The notes beneath the pieces are model-generated. The model was given only the letters and a program-made list of their open reading frames with translations. It made no database searches and had not been told where the DNA came from. Below are positions 9,601-16,818 of a stretch of 64,000 nucleotides of DNA, one piece after another. A program made the translations under genes and the position numbers. Position 1 is the stretch's first letter, and each line of letters starts with the position of its first letter. The stretch is from contig NZ_CP073586.1 in the NCBI RefSeq assembly GCF_022267555.1, forward strand, positions 1,550,001-1,614,000. The letters run 5' to 3'. This stretch comes from Proteiniphilum propionicum (GTDB taxonomy: Bacteria > Bacteroidota > Bacteroidia > Bacteroidales > Dysgonomonadaceae).

Positions 9601-9762
9601 TATTTTTTTCTTAGTATTAGCATACTCTTCACTATTCTTTTTCATGCCTTTAAGTGCTGTGTTCAGATCACCTATTTGCTTGTCAAGTTCATGAATTTTC
9701 TTTCGAGCAGGATCATTGTTGATCATTACCTCAAGCTGTACTCTGTCTATCTTTAAACTCAT
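6694..9762 (-). CDS. Phage tail tape measure protein
   Basis: A 1022-residue protein. The N-terminal 120 residues are coiled coil (repeated Leu/Lys/Glu heptads such as LDKQIGDLNTALKGMKKNSE). A helical core follows with SPLILDNLGISAVRIREEFKKS, typical of tape measure proteins. There is a second long coiled coil (about 590-760) and a hydrophobic Ala-rich stretch near 830-880. The C-terminus contains SGGYTGAGRDDEEAGVVHRNEFV, a motif common at the end of Bacteroidetes tape measures. It sets tail length and helps DNA passage. The stop sits 35 bp from the ATG of the lysis membrane gene, and the start overlaps the upstream gene by 4 bp. Confidence 0.93.
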   Translation of the reverse strand: MSLKIDRVQLEVMINNDPARKKIHELDKQIGDLNTALKGMKKNSEEYANTKKKIKELRAEQDKVRDSIGITNMTMKELIKTQKSINSLLTQLRPGTKEYEELEKQAAAVNNRMKELKDNSKGVQQQLNAVPSGKGGFLTVLKGVFAGNMLTKGAMMLADLANKARAFIQQGVEMAAAAQGIDHAFNRIANRDYLNELRKQTKGLVSDLSLMTLAVRAENFDIPLSQLGKLLQFAQNRARDTGESVDYLSESIIMGIGRKSPLILDNLGISAVRIREEFKKSGDMATAVGNIIDEEMSEAGEVIDTAADAAQRKKIAWENLQLAVGNFFVKFRSGWDDFSTRFAEGLTKLIQGQEASSKQFEDQIKKVADLNITLPDLIDRYEELRAKTKLNKDEQRELNEVIGKLNDAVPSAAIEFDKYGNILTINTAKVREFIAAETAKLEVMNRSAIAEETKNLEEYRKELDEVTRSRDRGTKSIYVQQNAMGGGTYMEVPYTDDELRALADRSDKLRTLVLGTETYINELSGKSLAERVQQREDELRQEAQFNKMSEVQLKKWIKNNRDTANEYLAIAQKVYNNRFANVDPDGQDKGKKNKTKEADPFKEELDALKRSQQEELLVLKQSLLAKDVTEEEFREISFQKEVEHINKMKLLYEKHDQDTIDLEIQLTDKLIAESNRRYTFLQKLQKEHLDKLKNRPREEAKEEDDDKWVAESYKDRKAVLDVQLKNEMITEKEHQEALFQLRKEYLDKYLEITYAATDSIANISSDLSGAMSNFQRSEEMAVERKYDKMIQAAGSNSRQAAKLEEEKEKKLNEIRAKYADKQFITTVAGVIASTAQAAIEAYANALKIPVVGLALAPIAAAAAVAFGASQIAVAKQQRDAAKAGYRSGGYTGAGRDDEEAGVVHRNEFVNTADAVRNPHVKRFLDVFNVAQKDGTIRMLNTSQILERARLDAASPSRQADYSTPTPTNDLALFETLNRFNTTMNRLTEKLDDPIPAYTVIHGQNGSRKRNDMYDRIMKNARL

Positions 9763-10223
9763 AACGTTAAGTTAATTCTGTTTGCAATTATTCCTTTTAA
9801 TCGTGCTATCTCCTGATCAGTGAACTCATACATGAGCGTTCCAAGTAATCTGTTTATACTTCTGTATGCATTTTTACTATACCAGTCAGTATTTTTTCTC
9901 TTCATAGAGTTCTCTCTTATACCCCAGATATCACGATTAGTATTTGTGTCAAATTTGGATTGACGCTTACGTTTATGCTTTCCAATTTCAATATACCTAC
10001 CATAGTCAGGAAATGTTATTTGCAGCCATTTATATCGGCCATTTTGAACAGAAGATGTTTCATAATCTAACGAATTTACAAGAATCTCTTTATCAATTAG
10101 ACCCTTTCTCTCTATTTCTTCTTGCAATAAATCAACCAAATATTCACCATGCTGACTTAGCACTTCATCCTGAAACAGGAACTCAATATCTTTCATCTTT
10201 TGATCTGTCATTTGCTCTGCCAT
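9759..10223 (-). CDS. Probable head-tail/tail completion protein
   Basis: A 154-residue basic protein starting MAEQMTDQKMKDIEF. The middle contains LQITFPDYGRYIEIGKHKRKRQ, resembling the core of gp10/virion-morphogenesis type proteins, in which a short beta segment precedes a basic patch. Its position directly before the tape measure is the usual place for tail completion or tail assembly proteins. There is no membrane segment. The assignment rests on context and a weak resemblance. Confidence 0.5.
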   Translation of the reverse strand: MAEQMTDQKMKDIEFLFQDEVLSQHGEYLVDLLQEEIERKGLIDKEILVNSLDYETSSVQNGRYKWLQITFPDYGRYIEIGKHKRKRQSKFDTNTNRDIWGIRENSMKRKNTDWYSKNAYRSINRLLGTLMYEFTDQEIARLKGIIANRINLTL

Positions 10224-10237
10224 CTCAATAATTAACT

Positions 10238-11374
10238 TTAAAGTTGATTGTCATTCCACCTTCCACTATCCAACCAAATGCCCTGGTCGTTCCAAACACC
10301 ATACTCAAGGATCCACTCAAGATATCGCATGTAATCCCAGGTGTCGTTTTCTTCAGCAAACCTGAATGAGAAAGTGAGCGATTTATTAACTCCCTTCAAA
10401 CGGTTGATGCTGTTTTTAGACTCTGTTACAAACACTTTGCGAGGTGTACCATTTACATATATGTACACATCAGGGCTCATGAACAGATCTCGCCACATAA
10501 GGTATTCATCGCGATTAAAAATCTTACCGGTACTGGCCTCAAATGTTTCATTTTCCTTCAGATCCCATTTGTGCGATACTCGCTGCACTTTACCTTCACT
10601 AAACTTTGCATCAACATTATGAATCACTTCACCCCTGATAAACAGTGTGTCAGGTACTCCAAAATTATTCATATAAACAAACTGTGTGAGGTTTGGATAA
10701 GATGATCTGTCGATTAAATATTCCACATTGTAGCTATCGTTGCCCACCCGGTAAAACAAACACTCATCAGTTGCAATAGTAGGGAAGTAGCTTTTTATCC
10801 TTGAAAATGACGTGTCAAATGCATAGAAGCCTGTTTTTCCGCTTTCGATAGGCACATAATTGGTGTTCATTATCTGCCCATTCCTATAATAGTACATTTT
10901 AGCACTAACTGTTATTCCGGTTCCACTAAAAAAGTATGTCAGGAATTCCTTTGCCTGAGGCATTGTCACTTTCTTAAGATGCTGAGTTGTAAGAAACAGT
11001 TCACCTTTAAGTTTCGCAGCCGGGATGTTTGATTTCATGCGACTGTAAATCACATCACCTTGTTTGCTATCACTTCCCAGGGTGAAGGTAAAATTCTCCA
11101 TTATCTGAGTGTTTACACCTCCTATAATAAGGTTCTGATTCTTTCTCCTGAGATGCAGCGAAAGTATTTCTTTGAGGCCTTTTATTTTAATTGAATAATC
11201 AAAAGGTTTGTAACTTTCGCTTAGTATTATAGTGCCGGACGAATCCTTTATTGAAAAGTCTTGTGCAGAAGTGATAGGATTAGCAAACAAATCCGGAAAC
11301 ATACTACTAAGGCTTATATCCGGAATATTTTGAATCTTACCCCACCAGGCAGGAGGATCTAATATTAATGTCAT
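10238..11374 (-). CDS. Phage structural protein, possibly major tail component
   Basis: A 378-residue, beta-rich protein with no signal peptide and no catalytic motif I recognise. The C-terminus repeats WNDQGIWLDSGRWNDNQ, an aromatic tail end that may form a short adhesive or assembly segment. The gene overlaps the upstream one by 4 bp (ATGA) and is followed by the tail completion gene, so it is probably a tail tube, tail terminator or neck component. Tail tube proteins are usually shorter, so a composite function is possible. Confidence 0.5.
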   Translation of the reverse strand: MTLILDPPAWWGKIQNIPDISLSSMFPDLFANPITSAQDFSIKDSSGTIILSESYKPFDYSIKIKGLKEILSLHLRRKNQNLIIGGVNTQIMENFTFTLGSDSKQGDVIYSRMKSNIPAAKLKGELFLTTQHLKKVTMPQAKEFLTYFFSGTGITVSAKMYYYRNGQIMNTNYVPIESGKTGFYAFDTSFSRIKSYFPTIATDECLFYRVGNDSYNVEYLIDRSSYPNLTQFVYMNNFGVPDTLFIRGEVIHNVDAKFSEGKVQRVSHKWDLKENETFEASTGKIFNRDEYLMWRDLFMSPDVYIYVNGTPRKVFVTESKNSINRLKGVNKSLTFSFRFAEENDTWDYMRYLEWILEYGVWNDQGIWLDSGRWNDNQL

Positions 11375-12339
11375 ACCTTCATGTATTTATTTTTCGGGTC
11401 ATTATTAGGAAGCAACGGAAACAAAATATCTTTTCCGGCACGTTCATTCTTAAATTCACCAATAGCTGCCATACCTTGTTTCTCGAGGTCGCGCGAAATA
11501 TCAAATATATCATCAATACTTGCAGGGTTACTGCTGTTCATTGTGTGAGTTTGACTGCTATAGTTACGCACAACACCATACGGAATAAGGGCCAGTGGCA
11601 TTCGCCTGAAAGCAATGCTCATTGCAAGCAAAGGTATTGCCGGGTAAATCCACTCTTTTAGTTCAATCTCCACTTCTGTTAAAGGTGGATCAGTAGCCAA
11701 CCCGGTGTATTTCTCATATAATTCTTTGCCCAGTGCCGGACGAATATATTTGCGCTCCACTTCACGAACAAAAGGAGAAATCATTACAAAAAACCTGCTC
11801 GATCTGTCGATAGGGTAGTACTGATTGAACAAAGTTGCCGACTTGATGAGCTGTTTGCTCATAGCTTTCTTTGTATCGGTGTTCATCCACTCTTCTAGCT
11901 CCTTTTCGTCCATCCAGTCGATTAGCCTGTCAATACTCCGGTAATAACTTTCAAGCTGTATTTCATCATCACGCTCAAGCTGCCATTGCCAGGGCAAACG
12001 TTCGCTTTCAACGTCAATTTTAAATTTTCGTCCTGAGCTTTCATGGCTGATATCGTTTTTTCTGTACATCATAAAAGTTGCATAAATAGCAATTGGCATT
12101 TGCACACGCTCAAGCAGTGCAGCATTAATAACTTTATCTTCATGCGCCTCCTGAGCATCACTGGTCATGTCATAAAAAGCTTTTGCCCTATCATATACAG
12201 CAGTGCCAACAATCTTAATCAATTCCTCTTCAGCCAGGATAATGTCCTGGCTAATCTTATTGAAATCGTTACTTGCATAGTAGTTGCCTGTAAGCCTCCT
12301 GAGCTCCTCATTACCTTTATTATCCTTATTAAAAATCAT
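11371..12339 (-). CDS. Phage head-tail connector-like protein (resembles DUF6712)
   Basis: About 322 residues from the ATG at 12339 (a TTG 6 bp upstream is less likely). It is mainly helical and starts MIFNKDNKGNEELRR. The N-terminal segment IAEEELI..GTAVYDRAKAFYD resembles a family I remember as DUF6712, found after the portal in Bacteroidetes phages; that name is from memory. A repeat of the same kind appears in the C-terminal half (REVERKYIRPALGKELYEKY), suggesting an internal duplication. Its place between portal and tail genes points to a connector or adaptor role. The end overlaps the next start by 4 bp. Confidence 0.6.
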   Translation of the reverse strand: MIFNKDNKGNEELRRLTGNYYASNDFNKISQDIILAEEELIKIVGTAVYDRAKAFYDMTSDAQEAHEDKVINAALLERVQMPIAIYATFMMYRKNDISHESSGRKFKIDVESERLPWQWQLERDDEIQLESYYRSIDRLIDWMDEKELEEWMNTDTKKAMSKQLIKSATLFNQYYPIDRSSRFFVMISPFVREVERKYIRPALGKELYEKYTGLATDPPLTEVEIELKEWIYPAIPLLAMSIAFRRMPLALIPYGVVRNYSSQTHTMNSSNPASIDDIFDISRDLEKQGMAAIGEFKNERAGKDILFPLLPNNDPKNKYMKV

Positions 12340-12350
12340 AATCAAAGAGT

Positions 12351-13703
12351 TTAAATGTTATTAGTCATTCGGTCACCTGCAGTTACATTATTCTCTTTAT
12401 TAACCGCCTTCCGGTACAATCCCATTGCTATGTTTTTGCCAGGGAAATTAATCTTCAAGGCACGGTTAATAGGTTCAAAAACCACATCTTCTGCAATCTG
12501 TGTGTCAGCTGCATAAAATATTTTAAGAGCATAAATCATTTGGCTTCCACTGTCACCCTTACCACCTATAATAATGTTTGACAGTGCCGGGTTAAGTCCA
12601 AATCCCGAAGTAGTACTGCTATCAGCAATGTTTGAGATCTTACTCTGAGCTTCAATAAACTTGTCAATGTTCATTTCAATCTGCTCAACTTTCCAAGAAC
12701 AACGGTTTCCCTGGTCATCAGTAAAATCAATACTCTCAAGAAACTTACCGGTGTTTTTCTTTCCGCTCAGCACCTTAGCGATAGTCTCTGTAAGTTCATC
12801 TCTAAGCTTTTGCATCTTCACCTCAATTTCATTATCAGATGCTTCAGGATGCATTTCAATAACAAGATTTCTTTTTTCCTCCCAATACTCAGCAGGAACA
12901 TGCACATGATAAGCAGCTGCAATCATATTTTCAGTGAGGTACTGAATGATCTCAGGCAGATCATTTGCGCGCTTAACCCATGGCACGGCACCAAGAAACG
13001 ATGCAACGCTGTAATACTTATGCCCCCAGCTTCGCAAAGAGTGATAATCGATACTCACACCATAACGGGCAGGATCAGCCTGCATAAAGCGAGGGTAAGC
13101 ATCAACTTTCTTTGGGTAATTACTCTCGAAATTACCTACATAAAAAGTCTGAACATCTTCCAGCGATTTATCCTTGCCAGGATATTCCATCCTGCAATCT
13201 GTTGAATGTAGAGCTTGTATGCGAGAAATAAACGCTTTGCCCAATCTGCGACTACGTGCCGAGAAATACTTAGCAAAAAAGCCATTGCCGTGGTTAAACT
13301 CAATAAGAGCATCACGCACATACTGCCTGTAATCCCAGTTATCGAGCCAATCCTGAATCTCTTTGTCCTCTACCCATGTTTTATTAATCTCATTGTCTTT
13401 AAGCTCCAACTGGTAGAGATACGGACCCTGGCCATACTGCAAGCCAAGTTTGCGGGATAGGATTCCAGGGCCAAGATTATTACGCTCAAGCAGATCACGC
13501 ATTTCGGCCGGCATGTTGTTATTAGCACCAAAAGGCACCATTTTCACACCACCAAAAATAACCGGATCCTTTTCCCAATCACCGGCCATAACGCCACCAT
13601 TCACGTCAAACGTGGTAGTCATATCAAGTCCGCTAATCGCATACATTCCGGCTTTAGCTTTTGCGAATCCTATTCCACCTATATGTTTTACTTTTTCGCT
13701 CAT
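12351..13703 (-). CDS. Phage portal protein
   Basis: A 450-residue protein. NNNMPAEMRDLLERNNLGPG near residue 60, a helical mid region (about 110-350) and a C-terminal helical part match portal proteins. The portal forms the dodecameric ring at the capsid vertex through which DNA enters and leaves. It is the first gene of the tail/connector block and lies 11 bp from a 90-residue gene upstream. The segment AGDWEKDPVIFGGVKMVPFG near residue 40 is characteristic of Bacteroidetes prophage portals as I remember them. It is separated from the terminase by more than 5 kb of accessory genes, which is unusual. Confidence 0.8.
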   Translation of the reverse strand: MSEKVKHIGGIGFAKAKAGMYAISGLDMTTTFDVNGGVMAGDWEKDPVIFGGVKMVPFGANNNMPAEMRDLLERNNLGPGILSRKLGLQYGQGPYLYQLELKDNEINKTWVEDKEIQDWLDNWDYRQYVRDALIEFNHGNGFFAKYFSARSRRLGKAFISRIQALHSTDCRMEYPGKDKSLEDVQTFYVGNFESNYPKKVDAYPRFMQADPARYGVSIDYHSLRSWGHKYYSVASFLGAVPWVKRANDLPEIIQYLTENMIAAAYHVHVPAEYWEEKRNLVIEMHPEASDNEIEVKMQKLRDELTETIAKVLSGKKNTGKFLESIDFTDDQGNRCSWKVEQIEMNIDKFIEAQSKISNIADSSTTSGFGLNPALSNIIIGGKGDSGSQMIYALKIFYAADTQIAEDVVFEPINRALKINFPGKNIAMGLYRKAVNKENNVTAGDRMTNNI

Positions 13704-13713
13704 AAGGATATAT

Positions 13714-13986
13714 TTAATTCAATTCAAGTTTCTCACCGTTAAATTCCATCAGAAGTGGCTGATAACAACGCTTTACCTCGTTAGTGTCAAGATCAAGAAA
13801 TTGCAACATGTAATCTTTGTATGGGTGCTTACTGGTAGGATCCTGAGGTGCTAACCTTGCACGTCGCACCTCACTTATACCATGACTTTTGCGCTTAGTT
13901 GCTGAATAGGTCATAAATGCGAACGAAAAAGACTCACCCTTTTTGCTCAAAATCCTCATTTCGCTTATCGCTTCGTATAAATCCAT
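13714..13986 (-). CDS. Small hypothetical phage protein
   Basis: A 90-residue basic protein (start MDLYEAISEMRILSKKGESF) containing the basic stretch TKRKSHGISEVRRARL and ending in a beta-rich tail. I know this pattern from small genes next to portals in Bacteroidetes prophages but have no function for it. It lies 11 bp upstream of the portal and directly after a terminator at 14.03 kb, so it may be the first gene of the portal-tail transcript. Confidence 0.65.
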   Translation of the reverse strand: MDLYEAISEMRILSKKGESFSFAFMTYSATKRKSHGISEVRRARLAPQDPTSKHPYKDYMLQFLDLDTNEVKRCYQPLLMEFNGEKLELN

Positions 13987-14032
13987 CTTTTTTATTTCAA
14001 AATTAGCCGGTTAACAGGGTAGAAAAAAGGAC

Positions 14033-14061
14033 AAAAAAAACACCCACCGAGTTGGTGAGTG
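14033..14061 (-). terminator. Rho-independent terminator of the protease moron
   Basis: On the minus strand an 8-bp stem with one mismatch (CACTCACC / GGTGGGTG, 14041-14061) is followed by eight T residues. It closes the transcription unit holding the 66-residue gene and the Clp-fold protease, isolating them from the portal operon. Confidence 0.75.
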
Positions 14062-14104
14062 TAATTTGAAAGGTAAATGTATTATAATACTTTAATAAGA
14101 TTGA

Positions 14105-14305
14105 TTAAGAGAATGTATTGTATATCACCCCTCTATCTTCTTGTTCGTGCATTTCATAACACATTTGAGATAATTTCTTTACTTCATCCAAATCAACGTT
14201 TTTATTAATTTGACTCGAACAGTGTAGTGTAAAATCTGGGTTATTCTTCTTATACTCTTCAACCTCTTTGAAAATTATTGAAAAATCATATTTTACTTTA
14301 TTCAT
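14105..14305 (-). CDS. Small hypothetical protein paired with the protease
   Basis: A 66-residue soluble acidic/basic protein (start MNKVKYDFSIIFKEV) with Cys residues near positions 29 and 48. No recognised domain. It begins 11 bp after the stop of the Clp-fold protease and is followed by a terminator, so the two form a two-gene unit. It could be an adaptor, inhibitor or antitoxin-like partner of the protease, but this is speculation from the arrangement. Confidence 0.6.
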   Translation of the reverse strand: MNKVKYDFSIIFKEVEEYKKNNPDFTLHCSSQINKNVDLDEVKKLSQMCYEMHEQEDRGVIYNTFS

Positions 14306-14316
14306 ATTTTCTTGTT

Positions 14317-15492
14317 TTATGAGATTATTAATTTTAATCCGGTTTGCGCTTCAAGTTGCATTCTTAATGAAGAAATATCAATCTGTGCTGTACATCTCTT
14401 ACATATAAAAACGTCATTTTTAGGATAAGGTTCAAGCCCATTTTGCAATTTTATATTTTCCTGCAGATTCAATTGAATTTTAAACATTGCTTGACATTGT
14501 GGACAGGTTATATCAGCAGTTGCAAATTCGGGCGTGTTACCACCGATTGGGACATTAGGATTTGATGGTATAGCTTGTGTAATTGATTGATATACTTGAG
14601 AGTTTTGTGTTTCAAAAATTTTGTATATTCCTGTTTTATCAAAAGTTAATCTCAGTAGATTATAATATCTCTCAATTGCCTCACATAACTCAGGATGATC
14701 CTTTGAATAATTAAATATTTGAAGTCGCATATCTTCCAAATCCTTTATTCGAATGGATCGACCATGAGTTAACCAGTCGGAATGCCTACATAGATTAGCT
14801 GCAATAGTGTCAGCGCGCTCATCCTTCTCTTGATCTGTAACATCTAAACCAGTGCTTGAATGTTTATACCAATATTTGAATTTATATGTTTTAAGCCACT
14901 GTCTGACGAGTGTTCTTGAAAAATTTTGTGCATTCTCAAAATGCTGAATTTCTCCGGGAGATATGTTTTGTAAAATTGGTATATATGCTGGGTTTAAACC
15001 CTGGGTTAATACATCACGTTTTATCTTTTCAAGACCATCTAAAAAAGCATCTGCAGAAAAACGCTTCCCATTTGTCATTATTTGAGCATCAATAGGACCA
15101 AGTGCTGATGAATCTCCCATTAATATTTCATCTCCTGCCATAGCAAATATTGTTCCTGCACTTTTAGCGCTACCTGGAATAATTATACCGACCTTATCAA
15201 ACTTTTCTCTTATTAAGTTGACCATATCCTCCACAGTTTCAGCGATTCCCCCAGGAGTCTCTAAAAGGATGTCAACATTTTCCGTACTTATAAAAGATAA
15301 TTGATCTTTAAATATGAGTAAGTCAGGTGGGTAAATTTCAGTATGTGCATTTTTTGTAGGATCACTTGCATACACCAATACATCTCTTTCCCTAATTCTA
15401 GCAATATTAGCTAATTGCGCTTTTCTTTCTTTGGTAATTTCTTCAAAGGTTGCATTTGCATATTTATCAATATACGAAGAGAAGTAGCCCAT
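14317..15492 (-). CDS. SDH/ClpP-fold serine proteinase with C-terminal zinc ribbon
   Basis: A 391-residue protein. Residues 40-150 match the serine dehydrogenase proteinase (SDH) branch of the ClpP/crotonase fold. VDILLETPGGIAETVEDMV forms the oxyanion strand, SAKSAGTIFAMAGDEILM carries the nucleophile Ser, and SALGPIDAQI follows. The middle is helical. The C-terminus has two Cys pairs, CPQCQ and CKRC, 42 residues apart, giving a zinc ribbon. No signal peptide, so cytoplasmic. It has its own -7 box and terminator and sits between portal and terminase, outside both structural operons. That fits a moron, possibly a host-benefit or superinfection-exclusion gene. SDH-type proteases do occur in defence contexts, but the role here is inferred. 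Confidence 0.85.
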   Translation of the reverse strand: MGYFSSYIDKYANATFEEITKERKAQLANIARIRERDVLVYASDPTKNAHTEIYPPDLLIFKDQLSFISTENVDILLETPGGIAETVEDMVNLIREKFDKVGIIIPGSAKSAGTIFAMAGDEILMGDSSALGPIDAQIMTNGKRFSADAFLDGLEKIKRDVLTQGLNPAYIPILQNISPGEIQHFENAQNFSRTLVRQWLKTYKFKYWYKHSSTGLDVTDQEKDERADTIAANLCRHSDWLTHGRSIRIKDLEDMRLQIFNYSKDHPELCEAIERYYNLLRLTFDKTGIYKIFETQNSQVYQSITQAIPSNPNVPIGGNTPEFATADITCPQCQAMFKIQLNLQENIKLQNGLEPYPKNDVFICKRCTAQIDISSLRMQLEAQTGLKLIIS

Positions 15493-15521
15493 GGAAAGTT
15501 TAATATTTAATTATTTATGCA

Positions 15522-15529
15522 CAAAGGTA
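15522..15529 (-). promoter_or_regulatory. Bacteroidetes -7 box for the protease unit
   Basis: TACCTTTG on the minus strand matches TAnnTTTG and lies 30 bp upstream of the protease ATG, giving the two-gene unit its own promoter. Confidence 0.65.
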
Positions 15530-15672
15530 GAAATTATAAGTCAAATAGATACTTTTTATTTATTTATTCATACATGTTTTGCAACATGTTAACATAAATA
15601 ATTTCGTATAATTAATTTATGCGTAAACTAGAAAAGTTTAAATCACGTTACACAACATATAGATTTTCTGAT

Positions 15673-15702
15673 AAAAAAAGCGACCGGTTGTACGCCGGTC
15701 GC
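15673..15702 (-). terminator. Rho-independent terminator
   Basis: A perfect 8-bp stem GCGACCGG/CCGGTCGC with a 7-nt loop (15680-15702), followed on the minus strand by seven T residues. It ends the two-gene unit that starts at 16,281. The remaining bases between here and 15,490 hold only the protease promoter; I see no gene. Confidence 0.85.
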
Positions 15703-15760
15703 TTCATCTCTTTATTCTAAATCCCAGTCTGCTGGTTTAAATACCGATTTACACCTCTTA

Positions 15761-16027
15761 TCATTTCGGTAATGATATCTGGCACTCCTTAATAGATAAA
15801 AACAGTTCTCTTATTTCATAAAAGAAAACTAAAGATTCTTTTCGTTCATATTCAGTGGTCCATTCAGACTCCGATGCCAAAGCTGCAAGCTTTATGCTTC
15901 TGTCTGCAATCGCAATACAATCATCAATACTATAAGTATTTATCATCTTAAATAGTGGTTCAACGTTCATCAAAACATTCATGTAAGGGTTGTTCACCAG
16001 TATAGGTGTGCTATTTTTGTTATCCAT
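15761..16027 (-). CDS. Small hypothetical protein under second repressor control
   Basis: An 88-residue soluble protein (start MDNKNSTPILVNNPYMNVLM), helical, with no known motif. It lies 2 bp after the 83-residue gene, and both are read divergently from the HTH gene at 16,461, ending at the terminator near 15.68 kb. It is probably expressed in the lysogen or on induction depending on that repressor. Function unknown. Confidence 0.55.
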   Translation of the reverse strand: MDNKNSTPILVNNPYMNVLMNVEPLFKMINTYSIDDCIAIADRSIKLAALASESEWTTEYERKESLVFFYEIRELFLSIKECQISLPK

Positions 16028-16029
16028 TA

Positions 16030-16281
16030 TTAAAACCTCCTATCTTTATCAATTGTAAATCTTATAAAAGCATCACCAGTCCAACAGGATATGCTGTTTT
16101 CACGATATCTCTGTTCAATTATCATACGAACAGGTATTTGTTCGTCCTCACCGTCAATCAAATCAAGTAAGCTCTTTAGCCTTTTCTTGAAATCTCCCAA
16201 AGTAGTATCCAACATTTTGTCACGGTATAAATTTGGAATCTCTTTAGGTTGTAACTTAATCGCTCTTGCCATTTGTGCCAT
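16030..16281 (-). CDS. Small hypothetical protein, divergent from HTH repressor
   Basis: An 83-residue basic protein (start MAQMARAIKLQPKEIPNLYR) with a helical N-terminal half and a beta-rich end (RFTIDKDRRF). No recognised domain. Its promoter (TAGTTTTG at 16,329-16,336) lies among repeated TAATATCGTT-type sites, so it is probably regulated by the divergent HTH protein. It could be a small regulator itself; nothing in the sequence settles this. Confidence 0.55.
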   Translation of the reverse strand: MAQMARAIKLQPKEIPNLYRDKMLDTTLGDFKKRLKSLLDLIDGEDEQIPVRMIIEQRYRENSISCWTGDAFIRFTIDKDRRF

Positions 16282-16308
16282 ATCTGTTATTATTAATGTT
16301 ATTCAACA

Positions 16309-16441
16309 TAATATCGTTAATAGATGCACAAAACTACATTATAATATCGTATTGCACAAATAAAAAGCGTACTAATATGCCGTTTTAATATTATTTAACG
16401 ATATTAAGATGTAGTATCTGTTAAGAATAAACGTATCTTTG
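16309..16441. promoter_or_regulatory. Divergent promoter region with three operator-like sites
   Basis: A 12-mer TAATATCGTTAA (16309-16320) recurs as its exact reverse complement at 16395-16406, and a shortened copy TAATATCGT occurs at 16342-16350. Minus-strand -7 box TAGTTTTG lies at 16329-16336 and plus-strand box TATCTTTG at 16434-16441. The layout fits an HTH repressor controlling itself and the divergent two-gene unit. Confidence 0.65.
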
Positions 16442-16460
16442 TATCGTAACAAATATTACT

Positions 16461-16748
16461 ATGGCTGATTTAAGAGTAAAAGATATAATTAAAGAAAAAG
16501 GATTGACGATGCAAGAAGTGTCAGATAGAATAGGTATTGTACGAGATACGCTTACACGTCAAATTAATGGTAATCCTACTGTAGAAACATTGCAAAGAAT
16601 AGCCGATGCATTGGAGGTAACTGTACCGGAATTATTTACCTCTCAATCATCATCAGACTTCACTGCATTAATAGATTACAAGGGAGAATTAAAACGTTTT
16701 AATTCTGTGGATGAGTTGAAGAGATTTTTAGATAGCATAGATCAATAG
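16461..16748 (+). CDS. XRE-family HTH transcriptional regulator
   Basis: A 95-residue protein. Residues 5-60 form an HTH_3 domain: VKDIIKEKGLTMQEVSDRIG, then the recognition helix IVRDTLTRQINGNPT, then TLQRIADALEVTVPELF. A short C-terminal tail may dimerise. It is one of few plus-strand genes in the prophage and diverges from two small genes. Its ATG is 20 bp after a good -7 box. It is a second repressor beside the CI-like protein at 33.7 kb and may hold this accessory unit silent. No protease-type autocleavage domain is present. Confidence 0.88.
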   Translation: MADLRVKDIIKEKGLTMQEVSDRIGIVRDTLTRQINGNPTVETLQRIADALEVTVPELFTSQSSSDFTALIDYKGELKRFNSVDELKRFLDSIDQ

Positions 16749-16770
16749 CCAATTCAGTATTTTATAAAAA

Positions 16771-16798
16771 TAAAAAAACCCCGAATAATTCCGGGGTT
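16771..16798. terminator. Terminator, stronger in the minus direction
   Basis: CCCCG (16779-16783) pairs with CGGGG (16792-16796) around an 8-nt loop. Seven T residues follow on the minus strand, giving a strong stop for the exonuclease-BRCT gene. The plus side has only a weak T run for the HTH gene. Confidence 0.75.
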
Positions 16799-16818
16799 AT
16801 AAATTCAAAAATTCATTT

